Below are positions 40,041-48,333 of a stretch of 64,000 nucleotides of DNA, piece after piece. The notes under the pieces are model-generated. The model did no database searches. It had not been told where the DNA came from and saw only the letters and a program-made list of their open reading frames with translations. The stretch spans positions 62,001 to 126,000 of the forward strand of contig NZ_JAGEOJ010000010.1 in NCBI RefSeq assembly GCF_017573505.1. The letters are read 5' to 3'. Position 1 is the first letter of the stretch; the number at the start of each line of letters is the position of its first letter. A program made the position numbers and the translations under genes. This stretch comes from Actinomadura barringtoniae. Its GTDB lineage: Bacteria; Actinomycetota; Actinomycetes; Streptosporangiales; Streptosporangiaceae.

Positions 40041-40165
40041 CCTCGGGCCCTCGCCTGGCGGCTCGGGCCCGAGCCGCGAAAGCGGCGGGCGCCAGACGGC
40101 TTCGCCGTCTTCGCGGGCGACTCCGCCTCCGGCTCGTCACCCGCTCAGGTAGCGCGCCCGCGTGC
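40041..40165 (+). repeat. Dispersed intergenic element, copy A
   Basis: This stretch of about 125 bp aligns closely with 59709-59835 and, in inverted partial form, with 52540-52605. Shared blocks include CCTCGCCTGGCGGCTCGGG, GCGGGCGACT and CCCGCTCAGGTAGCGCGC. The central hairpin is GACGGC-TTC-GCCGTC (40095-40109). It lies between two convergent genes. Confidence 0.85.
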
Positions 40166-40210
40166 GGGAGGGGGTCTGGTGGGGCGAGGCGGCCGGCGCC
40201 TGGGGGCGGG

Positions 40211-41239
40211 TCAGCGACGGTTGAAGTGGGGGCCGGGGCGGCGAGCGCTGGCCAGCAGGTGGATTCCCAGGGACTCGTCGCCCAGGGGAGCGGTCAGTTC
40301 TGTGCGGACGAGGCGGCTCAGGGCCTTGGGGGACCCGGTCAGGAGGTGCTCGACGGTGGACGGGGACAGCGTCGTACGGGGCCGGATCCACTCGACCTCC
40401 AGCCCCGCGCCCGTCAGGAGCTCGCGGAGCTGATCGGCCTGGAAGCAGCGGGTGATCGTTCCGTCCGGCCAGGGGATGAGCAGCACCTCGGCGGCCGGAA
40501 CGTCCGACAGGTGAGCCCAGTAGTTCTGCTCGGCCAGGATCGCCATGCCGAGGGTGAGGCTGTCGACCGAGAAGAACAGGCGCCCGCCCGGCCGCAGCAC
40601 CCGGGCGATCTCCGCGACGGTGGCCTCGGTGGCCAGATGCCGCGACAGTGCCCGATCATCCGCGACCACCGCGTCCAGCGACGTATCCGCCAGGCACGCC
40701 AGCGACTCGGAGTCCGCGATCACCGGATGCAGCGACCCGTGCCCCCGAGCCGCCCCGTTCCCGTTGGCCAGCCCCGCGCCACCCGCCGATCCAGCGCCGC
40801 GGGCCGATCCAGCGTCGTCGGCCGGTCCGGCGCCGTGGGGCCGCCCAGCGCCGTCGGCCGATCCGTTGCCGTTGCCGTTGCCGTTGGAAACGTTTCCAGG
40901 CGGTGGGGGAGGCCCGTGCGGCGGAGTCGAGCCTGCACCGTTGGAAACGTTTCCAACGGGTTCTGGGGGCTCGGCGTTGCCACCGGGATCTCGGAGCTCG
41001 GCTTCGGCGCTCGGATCTCGGAGCTGGATGACGTGGTGGCCCGCGGCCGCGGCCTGGGCCGCGGTGTGCGCGTCGGGGCCGGACAGATCCAGCACGTGGG
41101 ACGGTTTCCTGGGGAGCCATCGGGCCAGCTGGGCGGCGGCCACCGCCCAGTAGAAGGTCCAATAAAGCGCCAGTGACTCGCCGTCGTGGCGCAGGCTGGC
41201 GATGGTGGGCTCCGGGGGACCCGCCGGCAGCGGTAGCAA
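40211..41239 (-). CDS. Class I SAM-dependent methyltransferase with a low-complexity insert
   Basis: A 342-residue protein with a Rossmann methyltransferase core: motif I region HVLDLSGPDAHTAAQAAAAGHHVIQL, LDAVVADDRAL, and IARVLRPGGRLFFSVDSL (motif after strand 5). The substrate is not recognisable. About 80 residues of Gly/Ala/Asn/Pro-rich sequence separate motif I from the rest. The insert contains two copies of GNVSNG encoded by the palindromic sequence around GGAAACGTTTCC. The gene is monocistronic and convergent with the DksA-like gene. Confidence 0.78.
   Translation of the reverse strand: MLPLPAGPPEPTIASLRHDGESLALYWTFYWAVAAAQLARWLPRKPSHVLDLSGPDAHTAAQAAAAGHHVIQLRDPSAEAELRDPGGNAEPPEPVGNVSNGAGSTPPHGPPPPPGNVSNGNGNGNGSADGAGRPHGAGPADDAGSARGAGSAGGAGLANGNGAARGHGSLHPVIADSESLACLADTSLDAVVADDRALSRHLATEATVAEIARVLRPGGRLFFSVDSLTLGMAILAEQNYWAHLSDVPAAEVLLIPWPDGTITRCFQADQLRELLTGAGLEVEWIRPRTTLSPSTVEHLLTGSPKALSRLVRTELTAPLGDESLGIHLLASARRPGPHFNRR
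40885..40898. promoter_or_regulatory. 14-bp palindrome with GAAACGTTTC core (within CDS)
   Basis: TGGAAACGTTTCCA is fully symmetric and lies in the methyltransferase linker, 40 bp from the longer palindrome at 40938. LacI-family operators often have such a central CG core. Function inside a coding region is unproven. Confidence 0.4.
40938..40959. promoter_or_regulatory. 22-bp perfect palindrome with GAAACGTTTC core (within CDS)
   Basis: The half-site CCGTTGGAAAC is followed by its exact reverse complement. It lies inside the methyltransferase gene, in the low-complexity insert, and shares its ten-base core with the perfect 22-bp palindrome at 60451. Confidence 0.45.
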
Positions 41240-41338
41240 CGGTTTGCTCCTGTTCTAGCCGTGTATGTGACTTCCTTCCCCGTCCGGAGCGGTCATCACC
41301 CTACGTGCAGGTAGGTGTGAGGTGACCCTGGACGCGCC

Positions 41339-41365
41339 GGGAATCTCGGGACGGCCGGTGGTGTT
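41339..41365 (+). promoter_or_regulatory. Predicted SigR autoregulatory promoter
   Basis: GGGAAT, exactly 18 nt, then GTT, which matches the SigR consensus (GGAAT-N18-GTT). It lies 74 bp upstream of the preferred sigR start, as expected for the known positive autoregulation of sigR in Streptomyces. Confidence 0.75.
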
Positions 41366-41438
41366 GGACCGACGCACAACGGTCTGCGCGGCCTTGATCG
41401 CGCACCGATACCACGTGTGCTCAGCGGAGGTGCAGGGG

Positions 41439-42173
41439 ATGTCTACAGCTGTTGCCGACGGTGCCAGGGTGAAGGCGCCGCCGGGCACACCCGCTGGCGT
41501 GGTCGCCCCCCGCCGACCGATATCGTCAGTGGGGTACGACGACGCCGTCGTCGCCACGATGAAGGGGGTGGGTCAGGTACCGAGCACCACGGAGACCGTG
41601 GAGCAGCGCCAAGAGCGATTCCAGCGCGACGTGCTCCCGTTCTTGGACCAGCTGTATTCGGCCGCGCTGCGCATGACGCGCAACCCGGCGGACGCGGAGG
41701 ATCTCGTTCAGGAGACCTTCGCGAAGGCCTTCGCGTCCTTCCACCAGTTCAAGGAAGGCACGAACCTCAAGGCCTGGCTGTACCGCATCCTGACCAACAC
41801 GTTCATCAACTCCTACCGCAAGAAGCAGCGCCAGCCCCAGCAGGCCGCCACCGAGGAGATCGAGGACTGGCAGCTCGCGCGGGCCGAATCGCACACCTCC
41901 AGCGGGCTGAAGTCGGCCGAGGCCGAGGCCCTGGAACACCTGCCCGACTCGGATGTGAAGCGCGCTTTGCAGGACTTGCCGGAGGAGTTCCGCATCGCTG
42001 TGTATCTTGCCGATGTCGAGGGTTTCGCCTACAAGGAGATCGCCGAGATCATGGGCACCCCCATCGGTACGGTGATGTCGCGGCTGCACCGCGGTCGCAG
42101 GCAGCTGCGCGGCATGCTGGAGGACTACGCTCAGGACCGTGGTCTCACCCGTGCGAGGGAGGGGTCCGCATGA
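41439..42173 (+). CDS. sigR: ECF sigma factor SigR (thiol-oxidative stress)
   Basis: A 244-residue sigma factor of the SigR/SigH group. Region 2 is LYSAALRMTRNPADAEDLVQETFAKAFASFHQFKEGTNLKAWLYRILTNTFINSYRKKQR and region 4 is LPEEFRIAVYLADVEGFAYKEIAEIMGTPIGTVMSRLHRGRRQLR. The ATG at 41439 follows GGAGGTGCAGGGG. A second in-frame ATG at 41559 would give a shorter form that starts close to where typical SigR proteins begin. Streptomyces likewise makes long and short SigR forms from a single gene. The stop overlaps rsrA. Confidence 0.93.
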   Translation: MSTAVADGARVKAPPGTPAGVVAPRRPISSVGYDDAVVATMKGVGQVPSTTETVEQRQERFQRDVLPFLDQLYSAALRMTRNPADAEDLVQETFAKAFASFHQFKEGTNLKAWLYRILTNTFINSYRKKQRQPQQAATEEIEDWQLARAESHTSSGLKSAEAEALEHLPDSDVKRALQDLPEEFRIAVYLADVEGFAYKEIAEIMGTPIGTVMSRLHRGRRQLRGMLEDYAQDRGLTRAREGSA

Positions 42174-42469
42174 GCTGCGGCAACCACCACGAGACGCCCT
42201 GCACCGAGGTGCTGGCGCGGGTCTACACCTACCTCGACGGCGAGCTCGACCAGGGCGGCTGCAGCGAGGTGCGCGAGCACCTCGACGAGTGCGGCCCCTG
42301 CCTGCAGGAGTACGGCCTGGAAGAGGCCGTGAAGAAGCTCGTCAACAAGTCGTGCGGCTGCGAGCCCGCGCCCGGCGAGCTGAAGGCCAAGATCCTCGGC
42401 CGCATCGAGGAGATCTGCGGCGAGATCAAGGCCGGCGAGACCACCGGCACTGGCACCAGCACCGCATAG
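42170..42469 (+). CDS. rsrA: Zinc anti-sigma factor RsrA (mycothiol system)
   Basis: The small 99-residue redox-switch anti-sigma factor has the ZAS motif REHLDECGPCLQEYG (H-x3-C-x2-C) and an N-terminal CTEVLARVYTYLDGELD helix that binds SigR. Extra Cys residues (SCGCEP) near residue 63 could take part in disulfide switching. Oxidation would release SigR to activate thiol-homeostasis genes. It is translated from an ATG overlapping the sigR stop. Confidence 0.94.
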   Translation: MSCGNHHETPCTEVLARVYTYLDGELDQGGCSEVREHLDECGPCLQEYGLEEAVKKLVNKSCGCEPAPGELKAKILGRIEEICGEIKAGETTGTGTSTA

Positions 42470-42583
42470 CCCTCGCGTAACCGGCGTATCGGGTGACCGC
42501 GTGGCCGCGTGGCCGTGTAACGGAAGCGTCCACCCGGGGCCGCCCGGCGGTCCGGGCGCGGTCCGGCTCGGTATCGTGCTGGG

Positions 42584-43495
42584 ATGCGCGTACTCGTCAC
42601 CGGCGCGGCCGGATTCATCGGGTCCCATCTCGTCGACACGCTGCTCGCCGAAGGGCACGAGGTGGTCGGGGTCGACGACTTCTCGACCGGCTCCAACGCG
42701 CGCGACGACATCGAGATCTGGCGCATGGACGTCGCCGATCCCGCCCTCGTGGAGCGGGTGGCGGCGGCCAGGCCGGAGGTCGTCTGCCACCTCGCCGCCC
42801 AGGTGAGCGTGCGGGTGAGCGTCGGCGACCCGCTGGCCGACGCGCGCACGAACGTGATGGGGACCGCGAACGTGCTGGAGGCGGCGCGGGCGGCGGGCAG
42901 CCGCAAGGCCGTGTTCACCTCCAGCTGCGCGGTCTACGGGGTGCCCGACGCGCTGCCCGTTCCGGCGGACGCCGAGCTGCGGCCCGCCTCGCCGTACGCG
43001 GCCTCCAAGGTCTCCGGCGAGGTCTACGCGCGCATGTACACGGCGCTGCACGGCCTGTCGCACACGATCCTGACCCTGGCCAACGTGTACGGGCCGCGCC
43101 AGACGCCCGAGGGCGAGGCCGGGGTGATCTCGATCTTCACCGACGCGCTGCTGACCGGGAAGCCCACCAAGGTGTTCGGGGACGGCAAGCAGACCCGCGA
43201 CTACGTGTACGTGGGCGACGTCGTGGACGCGTTCGCCCGTTCCACCGGCCACTCGGGCGACGGTATGCGCTTCAACGTCGGCACGGGTGTGCAGACCACC
43301 GACCGTGAATTGCACACGCTGGTCGCCGAGGCCGCGGGCGCGCCCGACGAGCCGGCGTTCGCCCCGGCGCGGCTCGGCGACCTTCCCGCCATGGCCATCG
43401 ACCCTTCGCGGATCGTCGCGGAGCTCGGCTGGACCCCTCGCGTACGGCTGCGTGAGGGACTGTCCGAAACCGTGGCGTGGGCGCGGGGACGGTGA
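42584..43495 (+). CDS. NAD-dependent epimerase/dehydratase (UDP-glucose 4-epimerase type)
   Basis: A 303-residue short-chain extended reductase. The nucleotide-binding motif is VTGAAGFIGSHLVDTL, the active site has SSCAVYG and the Ser/Tyr-x3-Lys of SPYAASKVSGE, and NVYGPRQTP and VFGDGKQTRDYVYVGDVVDAF are family blocks. It probably interconverts or dehydrates nucleotide sugars for envelope glycans. The sugar is not predictable. It stands alone between rsrA and the HD-GYP region. Confidence 0.9.
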   Translation: MRVLVTGAAGFIGSHLVDTLLAEGHEVVGVDDFSTGSNARDDIEIWRMDVADPALVERVAAARPEVVCHLAAQVSVRVSVGDPLADARTNVMGTANVLEAARAAGSRKAVFTSSCAVYGVPDALPVPADAELRPASPYAASKVSGEVYARMYTALHGLSHTILTLANVYGPRQTPEGEAGVISIFTDALLTGKPTKVFGDGKQTRDYVYVGDVVDAFARSTGHSGDGMRFNVGTGVQTTDRELHTLVAEAAGAPDEPAFAPARLGDLPAMAIDPSRIVAELGWTPRVRLREGLSETVAWARGR

Positions 43496-43845
43496 CGTCC
43501 ACGGGGTGTTTGATCACTCAAGGTGACGATTACTTCACGCTTTGCTCACGATTCGCCGCATGCCTGTGGGGCCTGGGCCGCTCGCGTTAGGCTTGTGCCG
43601 AAATCAGCGACGGGAGCGGCAACTGCCCGGGTCACCGGGGAGTCATGCTCGTCCGGGCGGCGCGGACCTCAGCGGTGTCGCCGGACTCGGACGCCCGGTG
43701 AACGGGGGGAGGCAAGGAGTCATGCCCGAGCATGTGCAGGCGGCCGTCCAGGGCCGGGGCGACGGCCCCGTCGCCTCGCCGCCCAAGGGCGTGTCCTGGG
43801 TCTAAGCTCCCGGCTACGGCCGCGTCGACTCCCGAGGGGGCGGCA
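43496..43845. other. 350-bp gap before the HD-GYP genes
   Basis: This gap holds a TTAGGCT-type -10-like sequence near 43585, a short ORF at 43722-43805 with a strong ribosome site, and no recognisable RNA family. The rest appears to be leader sequence for the HD-GYP operon. Confidence 0.5.
43722..43805 (+). CDS. Putative 27-residue small protein
   Basis: ATG at 43722 is preceded by an unusually strong ribosome site (GGGGGGAGGCAAGGAGTC). The ORF encodes 27 residues ending PPKGVSWV, then TAA. It lies 40 bp before the first HD-GYP gene, in the same direction, and may be a small protein or a leader peptide. I do not recognise a family. The same frame stays open upstream, so chance cannot be excluded. 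Confidence 0.4.
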   Translation: MPEHVQAAVQGRGDGPVASPPKGVSWV

Positions 43846-45189
43846 ATGCGTGGACTACCTCTAGCGGCCTGGGCGTACGTCGTCGGCATCGTCGCCCTGG
43901 CGGCGGGGCTGATCGCGACGTCGTCCTTCGACCTCAACTGGAAGTGGCTGGCCGTGCTGGCCGTCCTCTTCCTCATCTGCGACTCCGCGCCCGCTCTGCT
44001 CAATGTGGAGCGTGCCCGTGTCTCGCTGAGCTTCGCCGCGGGCCTGGCCTCGGTGGTGCTGCTCGGCCCGGCCGGCGCGGCGCTGCTCGGGCTCTGCGCG
44101 GTGGTCACCGGGCAGCGGCTGTTCGCTCCGGTCAAACGCCTCTTCAACGGTGCGCAGTTCGCACTGTGCGGCTTCGCGGCCGGAACGGTGTTCGACGCGC
44201 TCGGCGGACGCAAGGTCAGGCCCGGCGAGGTCGAGTGGGTGCAGCACGTTCTGGGCCCGTTCGTCGGCGCCCTGGTCACCTTCGTCGTGGTCAACCTGCT
44301 GCTGGTCGCGGGCATCCTGCTGCTCAGCAAGCAGGCCACGTTCAGCGAACTGCTGCACGAGAGCGGCCAGCTGGTCTTCTCCTGCCTCGGGTACGGCATG
44401 TTCGGCCTGCTGATCGCGGGCCTGTGGTCCAAGGTCGGCCCGTTCGCCGCCGTGCTGGTGCTGCTGCCGCTGTTCATCGCGCGCTGGGCGCTGGAACAGA
44501 CGCGCGCCCAGCAGCAGGCGCACGCCGCCACCCTCGCCGCGCTCTGCCAGGCGGTCGAGACCAAGGACTACTACACCCGCGGCCACTCCGAACGGGTGTC
44601 GCGCGGCTCGGTGATGATCGCCGAGGAGATCGGGATGCGCTCGGACCGGGTGGAGGCCATCCGGTACGCGGGGATGCTCCACGACGTCGGCAAGCTGGGC
44701 GTGCCCACCAAGGTGCTGCAGAAGTCCGGCTCGCTCACCGAGGAGGAGTTCGCCGCGATCCAGCTGCACCCGATGCGCGGGCTGGAGATCGTGCGGGAGA
44801 TCGGCTTCCTGGACGAGGCGCTCGCCGGGATCATGCACCACCACGAGAAGATGAACGGCCGCGGCTATCCCATGGGCCTGGCCGGCGACGAGATCCCCGA
44901 GTTCGCCCGGGTCATCTCGGTGGCCGACGCGTTCGACTCGATGACCTCGACCCGCTCCTACCGCGCGGCCCGCACGATCGAGGAGGCCGTCGAGGAACTG
45001 CGGCGCGGCGCCGGCGACCACTTCGACCCGGGCATCGTGGAGGCGTTCCTGCGCGCTCTGGAACGTGACGGGTGGGAGCCGCCGAAGCCGGTCGTGCTGC
45101 CCGAGGACGACGTCGTCGAGACCACCCAGCAGGACCACGACGACCCCTCCACCCCCATCAAGGTCGCCGGCGACGGGGTCCGCCGGTGA
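43846..45189 (+). CDS. Membrane HD-GYP phosphodiesterase-like protein, intact motifs
   Basis: A 447-residue protein. The N-terminal half has about eight transmembrane helices (MASE-like). The C-terminal HD-GYP domain is complete: HSERVSR, MLHDVGKLGVPTKVLQKSGSLTEEEF, MHHHEKMNGRGYP, VADAFDSMTSTRSYR and GDHFDPGIVEAFL. Such domains hydrolyse cyclic dinucleotides, typically c-di-GMP. It is translationally coupled to a degenerate copy (GTGA overlap). ATG 43846 follows GAGGGGGCGG. Confidence 0.9.
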   Translation: MRGLPLAAWAYVVGIVALAAGLIATSSFDLNWKWLAVLAVLFLICDSAPALLNVERARVSLSFAAGLASVVLLGPAGAALLGLCAVVTGQRLFAPVKRLFNGAQFALCGFAAGTVFDALGGRKVRPGEVEWVQHVLGPFVGALVTFVVVNLLLVAGILLLSKQATFSELLHESGQLVFSCLGYGMFGLLIAGLWSKVGPFAAVLVLLPLFIARWALEQTRAQQQAHAATLAALCQAVETKDYYTRGHSERVSRGSVMIAEEIGMRSDRVEAIRYAGMLHDVGKLGVPTKVLQKSGSLTEEEFAAIQLHPMRGLEIVREIGFLDEALAGIMHHHEKMNGRGYPMGLAGDEIPEFARVISVADAFDSMTSTRSYRAARTIEEAVEELRRGAGDHFDPGIVEAFLRALERDGWEPPKPVVLPEDDVVETTQQDHDDPSTPIKVAGDGVRR

Positions 45190-46511
45190 GTGAGACGCGT
45201 CGCGGGCCGGCGGCGCCGCGTTCCTCCTGGCAGACCATCGACTCCGGCCAGCTGCTGCTGATCGCGTTCGCCGGGCTGTTCGTGATCGTGGCGATCACGC
45301 AGGTGGCGGCCGTACGGCTGGAGCAGCCCAACGTCGCGATCATCTTCGGCGTGCTGATCGCGCTCGGCGAGCTGTTCCGCATGGTCATGCCGGGCAACCG
45401 GGAGGTCGCGCCGATCGCCAGCGCGGGCGCGATCGGCTACGCGCTGCTGGTCGGGGTCGGCCCGGCGCCGCACCCGGTGAACTCCTCGCTGAAGGTGGTG
45501 CCCGCCGGGCACTCGCCGCTGCAGGTGGTCGCGGTGACGGCGGTCGGCATGCTGGTCGGCTCGCTCCCGCACATCGCGGTCGGCCGTTCACCGGGCCTGG
45601 ACGCGATGGCGCGGCGGCTGTTCACGGTGGCGATCGTGGCGCTCTGCTTCCGGCCGATCGCCAACAACCTCGACAACTGGCAGCTGCTGCTCGCGCTGAT
45701 GGGCGTCGCGACCGTGCTGGCCTGCATGTGCGACGTGGTGATCGCCGCGATGATCCGGGCCGAGACGGTACGGGTCCGGTTCGGCATCGCGCTCGGCGAC
45801 GAGATGCGCGCCAAGCTCGCGCTGTGCGCCGCGACCTCGGCGACCGCGATGCTGATCGCCGTCGCCACCACCGTGATGGGCCCGGCCGCGCTGCTGATCT
45901 TCACCGCGCCGATCCTGGTCACCCAGTTCGCGTTCCGGCGGTACGCGGGGGTGCGCGCCACCTACCTGCAGACCGTACGGGCGCTGTCGCGGGTCACCGA
46001 GGTCGGCGGGTACGTCGAGACCGGGCACTCGCGGCGGGTGTCCTGGCTCGCCGTCGCGATGGGCCGCGAGCTCGGCATGAAGGAGGAGGAACTGCTGGAG
46101 CTGGAGTACGCGGCGCTGATGCACGACATCGGCCAGCTCTCGCTCCGCGACCCGATCCCCGGCGGCGCCACCGTGCTCGCCTCGCCCACCGAGCAGCGCC
46201 GCATCGCCGAGCTCGGCGCCGAGGTGATCAAGCAGACCGGGGTGCTGGACCGGGTGGCGCACACCGTTCAGCTGTCCTCGCGCCCGTACCGCACCGGCCA
46301 CGCCGAGGCGCAGTCGCGCCCCGCGCCGCCGCCGCTCGCCAGCCGCATCATCAAGGTCGCCAACGCCTACGACGACCTGGTCGGCGACTCCGCCGACCGC
46401 GACCGCGGCGCCGCCGTGCTGGAACGGCTCCGGCTGGACTCGGCCTCGGAGTACGACCCGACGGTCGTCGAGGCCCTCAGCCGCGTCGTGGACCGCGTCC
46501 CGCGCCTCTGA
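45186..46511 (+). CDS. Membrane protein with degenerate HD-GYP domain
   Basis: A 441-residue paralogue of its upstream neighbour with the same layout of N-terminal transmembrane helices and C-terminal HD domain. HSRRVSW and LMHDIGQLSLRDP keep the HD pair. The region corresponding to HHHEKMNGRGYP is HTVQLSSRPYR, so the GYP motif and metal-binding His cluster are lost. It is probably catalytically weak or a regulatory partner in a heteromer. GTG at 45186 overlaps the upstream stop. The sequence after its stop codon is a tandem repeat. Confidence 0.88.
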   Translation: MSETRRGPAAPRSSWQTIDSGQLLLIAFAGLFVIVAITQVAAVRLEQPNVAIIFGVLIALGELFRMVMPGNREVAPIASAGAIGYALLVGVGPAPHPVNSSLKVVPAGHSPLQVVAVTAVGMLVGSLPHIAVGRSPGLDAMARRLFTVAIVALCFRPIANNLDNWQLLLALMGVATVLACMCDVVIAAMIRAETVRVRFGIALGDEMRAKLALCAATSATAMLIAVATTVMGPAALLIFTAPILVTQFAFRRYAGVRATYLQTVRALSRVTEVGGYVETGHSRRVSWLAVAMGRELGMKEEELLELEYAALMHDIGQLSLRDPIPGGATVLASPTEQRRIAELGAEVIKQTGVLDRVAHTVQLSSRPYRTGHAEAQSRPAPPPLASRIIKVANAYDDLVGDSADRDRGAAVLERLRLDSASEYDPTVVEALSRVVDRVPRL

Positions 46512-46585
46512 TCACTTCCGTACGCGCTGATCGCCTCCCGTACGCCACTGATCACTTCCGAACGACGCTGCTCACCTTCCGTGCG
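46507..46585 (+). repeat. Tandem repeat over the stop codon of the degenerate HD gene
   Basis: Four imperfect units of about 19 bp (CTGATCACTTCCGTACGC type). The first includes the TGA stop of the gene, and the others repeat it in the intergenic region. Confidence 0.85.
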
Positions 46586-46713
46586 CCGTGTCCCAACGGA
46601 GCGTCGGGACAGATCCAGGGTGCGGTATCAGTTGTGAGAGCGGCCGTACTGGGCACTACGGTCCCCACTAATGTCGTGGCGTTGTCGGCGAGTCGGTAAG
46701 GGAGTGCCCGCAG

Positions 46714-48051
46714 GTGTACGAGTCGGTCCTTGTGGCGAACCGAGGCGAGATCGCCAGCCGGATCATCCACACCGTGCGTTCGATGGGTCTGAAGGCCATC
46801 GCGGTCTACTCGGAGGCGGACGCGGACCTGCCGTTCGTCGCCGAGGCCGATGAGGCCCTGCTCATCGGACCGCCTCAGCCGGCGGCCAGTTACCTGGACA
46901 TGCCGGCTCTCCTGGAGGCGGCCAAGCGCACGAACGCGCAGGCCGTTCATCCCGGCTATGGGTTCCTGGCCGAGAGCGCGGAGTTCGCGCGCCGGGTGGT
47001 GGACGCCGGGCTCGGCTGGATCGGTCCGCCGCCGATGACGATCGCCCGGATGGGCGACAAGATCAACGCGCGGAACCTCATGAAGGACGCCGGGGTCCCG
47101 GTCTCGCCGGGCGTCTGGGAGCCCGTACCGGACGTCGGCACCGCCGTCGAGGAGGCCGAACGCATCGGCTACCCGGTCATGGTCAAAGCCGCGGGCGGCC
47201 ACGGCGGCCTCGGGATGAACGCCGCCTACGACGAGGCCACGCTGCGCCGCGCGTTCGAGATCGCCTGGTCGGAGGCCGACCGCCTGCTGGGCAGCCCGGA
47301 CGTCCTCATCGAGCGGTACGTGGAACGGGCGCGCCACGTCGAGGTGCAGATCCTCGGGATGGCCGACGGAACGGTCGTCGCGCTGGGCGAACGGGACTGC
47401 TCCGTTCAGCGCCGCCGCCAGAAGGTCGCCGAGGAGACGACCTCGCCCGCCGTCACGCCCGGCCTGCGCGCACGGATGCTCGACGCCGCCGTACGCGCCG
47501 GGGAGGCCGTCGGCTACCTCGGCGCCGGGACCGTCGAGTTCCTCGTCGACGCGGCCGCGCAGGACTTCGTCTTCCTGGAGATGGACACCAGGCTCCAGGC
47601 CGAACACCCCATCACCGAGCTGGTCACCGGCATCGACCTGGTCGAGCAGCAGCTGCGCGTCGCGGCCGGCGAGCCCGTCTCGTTCACCTCGGTGGAGCCG
47701 CGCGGGCACGCGATCGAGCTGCGCGTGTACGCCGAGGACCCGCGCGGCTTCCAGCCGAGCCAGGGCAGGATCGAGCTGTGGGAGGAGCCCGTCGGCGACG
47801 GCGTCAGGATCGACGCGGGCTACGCCGAGGACACCTCGGTCGGGCCGTTCTCCGACCCGCTGCTGGCCAAGCTGTGCGTGCACGCCGCCGACCGGGCGGG
47901 CGCGCTGAAGCTGGCCGCCGACGCCGCCGACGCGTTCATCATCGAGGGCCTCGCGACCAACCTGCCGTTCCTGCACGACCTGCTCCGCAGGCCCGAGTTC
48001 CTCGACGGGACCTACGACACAGGGATCGTCGACCGGATGTCGAGCGGCTGA
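46714..48051 (+). CDS. Biotin carboxylase (ATP-grasp, AccC-like)
   Basis: A 445-residue biotin carboxylase subunit that carboxylates BCCP-bound biotin for acyl-CoA carboxylases. N-terminal VANRGEIASRII, the PGYGFLAESAEFAR block, VKAAGGHGGLGM (ATP loop), ERDCSVQRRRQKVAEE, FLEMDTRLQAEHPITELVTGIDLVEQQL and RIDAGYAEDTSVGPFSDPLLAKL are present. There is no BCCP or carboxyltransferase domain in the protein or next to it. The GTG at 46714 follows GGGAGTGCCCGCAG. Downstream is bsaP (16-bp gap), so it is physically tied to biotin metabolism. Confidence 0.93.
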   Translation: MYESVLVANRGEIASRIIHTVRSMGLKAIAVYSEADADLPFVAEADEALLIGPPQPAASYLDMPALLEAAKRTNAQAVHPGYGFLAESAEFARRVVDAGLGWIGPPPMTIARMGDKINARNLMKDAGVPVSPGVWEPVPDVGTAVEEAERIGYPVMVKAAGGHGGLGMNAAYDEATLRRAFEIAWSEADRLLGSPDVLIERYVERARHVEVQILGMADGTVVALGERDCSVQRRRQKVAEETTSPAVTPGLRARMLDAAVRAGEAVGYLGAGTVEFLVDAAAQDFVFLEMDTRLQAEHPITELVTGIDLVEQQLRVAAGEPVSFTSVEPRGHAIELRVYAEDPRGFQPSQGRIELWEEPVGDGVRIDAGYAEDTSVGPFSDPLLAKLCVHAADRAGALKLAADAADAFIIEGLATNLPFLHDLLRRPEFLDGTYDTGIVDRMSSG

Positions 48052-48067
48052 CGGTACTGTTCCGCTC

Positions 48068-48277
48068 GTGACTGTGCCACATACGGGGCCCGAGGAGACC
48101 TACTGCGACCGCTGCGGCGAGCCTGCGGCGGCGGGCGACCACGCGGCGTGCCAGGCCGCGCGCCGGATGGAACCGCCGCGCTACTGCGCCCGGTGCCGCC
48201 GCCGCATGGTCGTTCAGGTGACGCCCACCGGCTGGACCGCCCGCTGCTCACAACACGGCGAACTCGCCTCCACCTGA
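48068..48277 (+). CDS. bsaP: Biotin synthase auxiliary protein
   Basis: A 69-residue small Cys-rich protein. The pattern EPPRYCARCRRRMVVQVTPTGWTARCSQHGE closely matches mycobacterial BsaP (Rv1590 type), an Fe-S protein that supports BioB turnover. An additional YCDRCGEPAAAGDHAAC block lies at the N-terminus. In mycobacteria it sits next to bioB; here it follows biotin carboxylase, about 6 kb from bioDB. It is probably co-transcribed with the carboxylase. Confidence 0.85.
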   Translation: MTVPHTGPEETYCDRCGEPAAAGDHAACQAARRMEPPRYCARCRRRMVVQVTPTGWTARCSQHGELAST

Positions 48278-48333
48278 CCGCCCGCCGCCCGCGGCCCGCC
48301 GCCGGGCTCTGCCGTGCGGCCGGGGCCGGCCCG

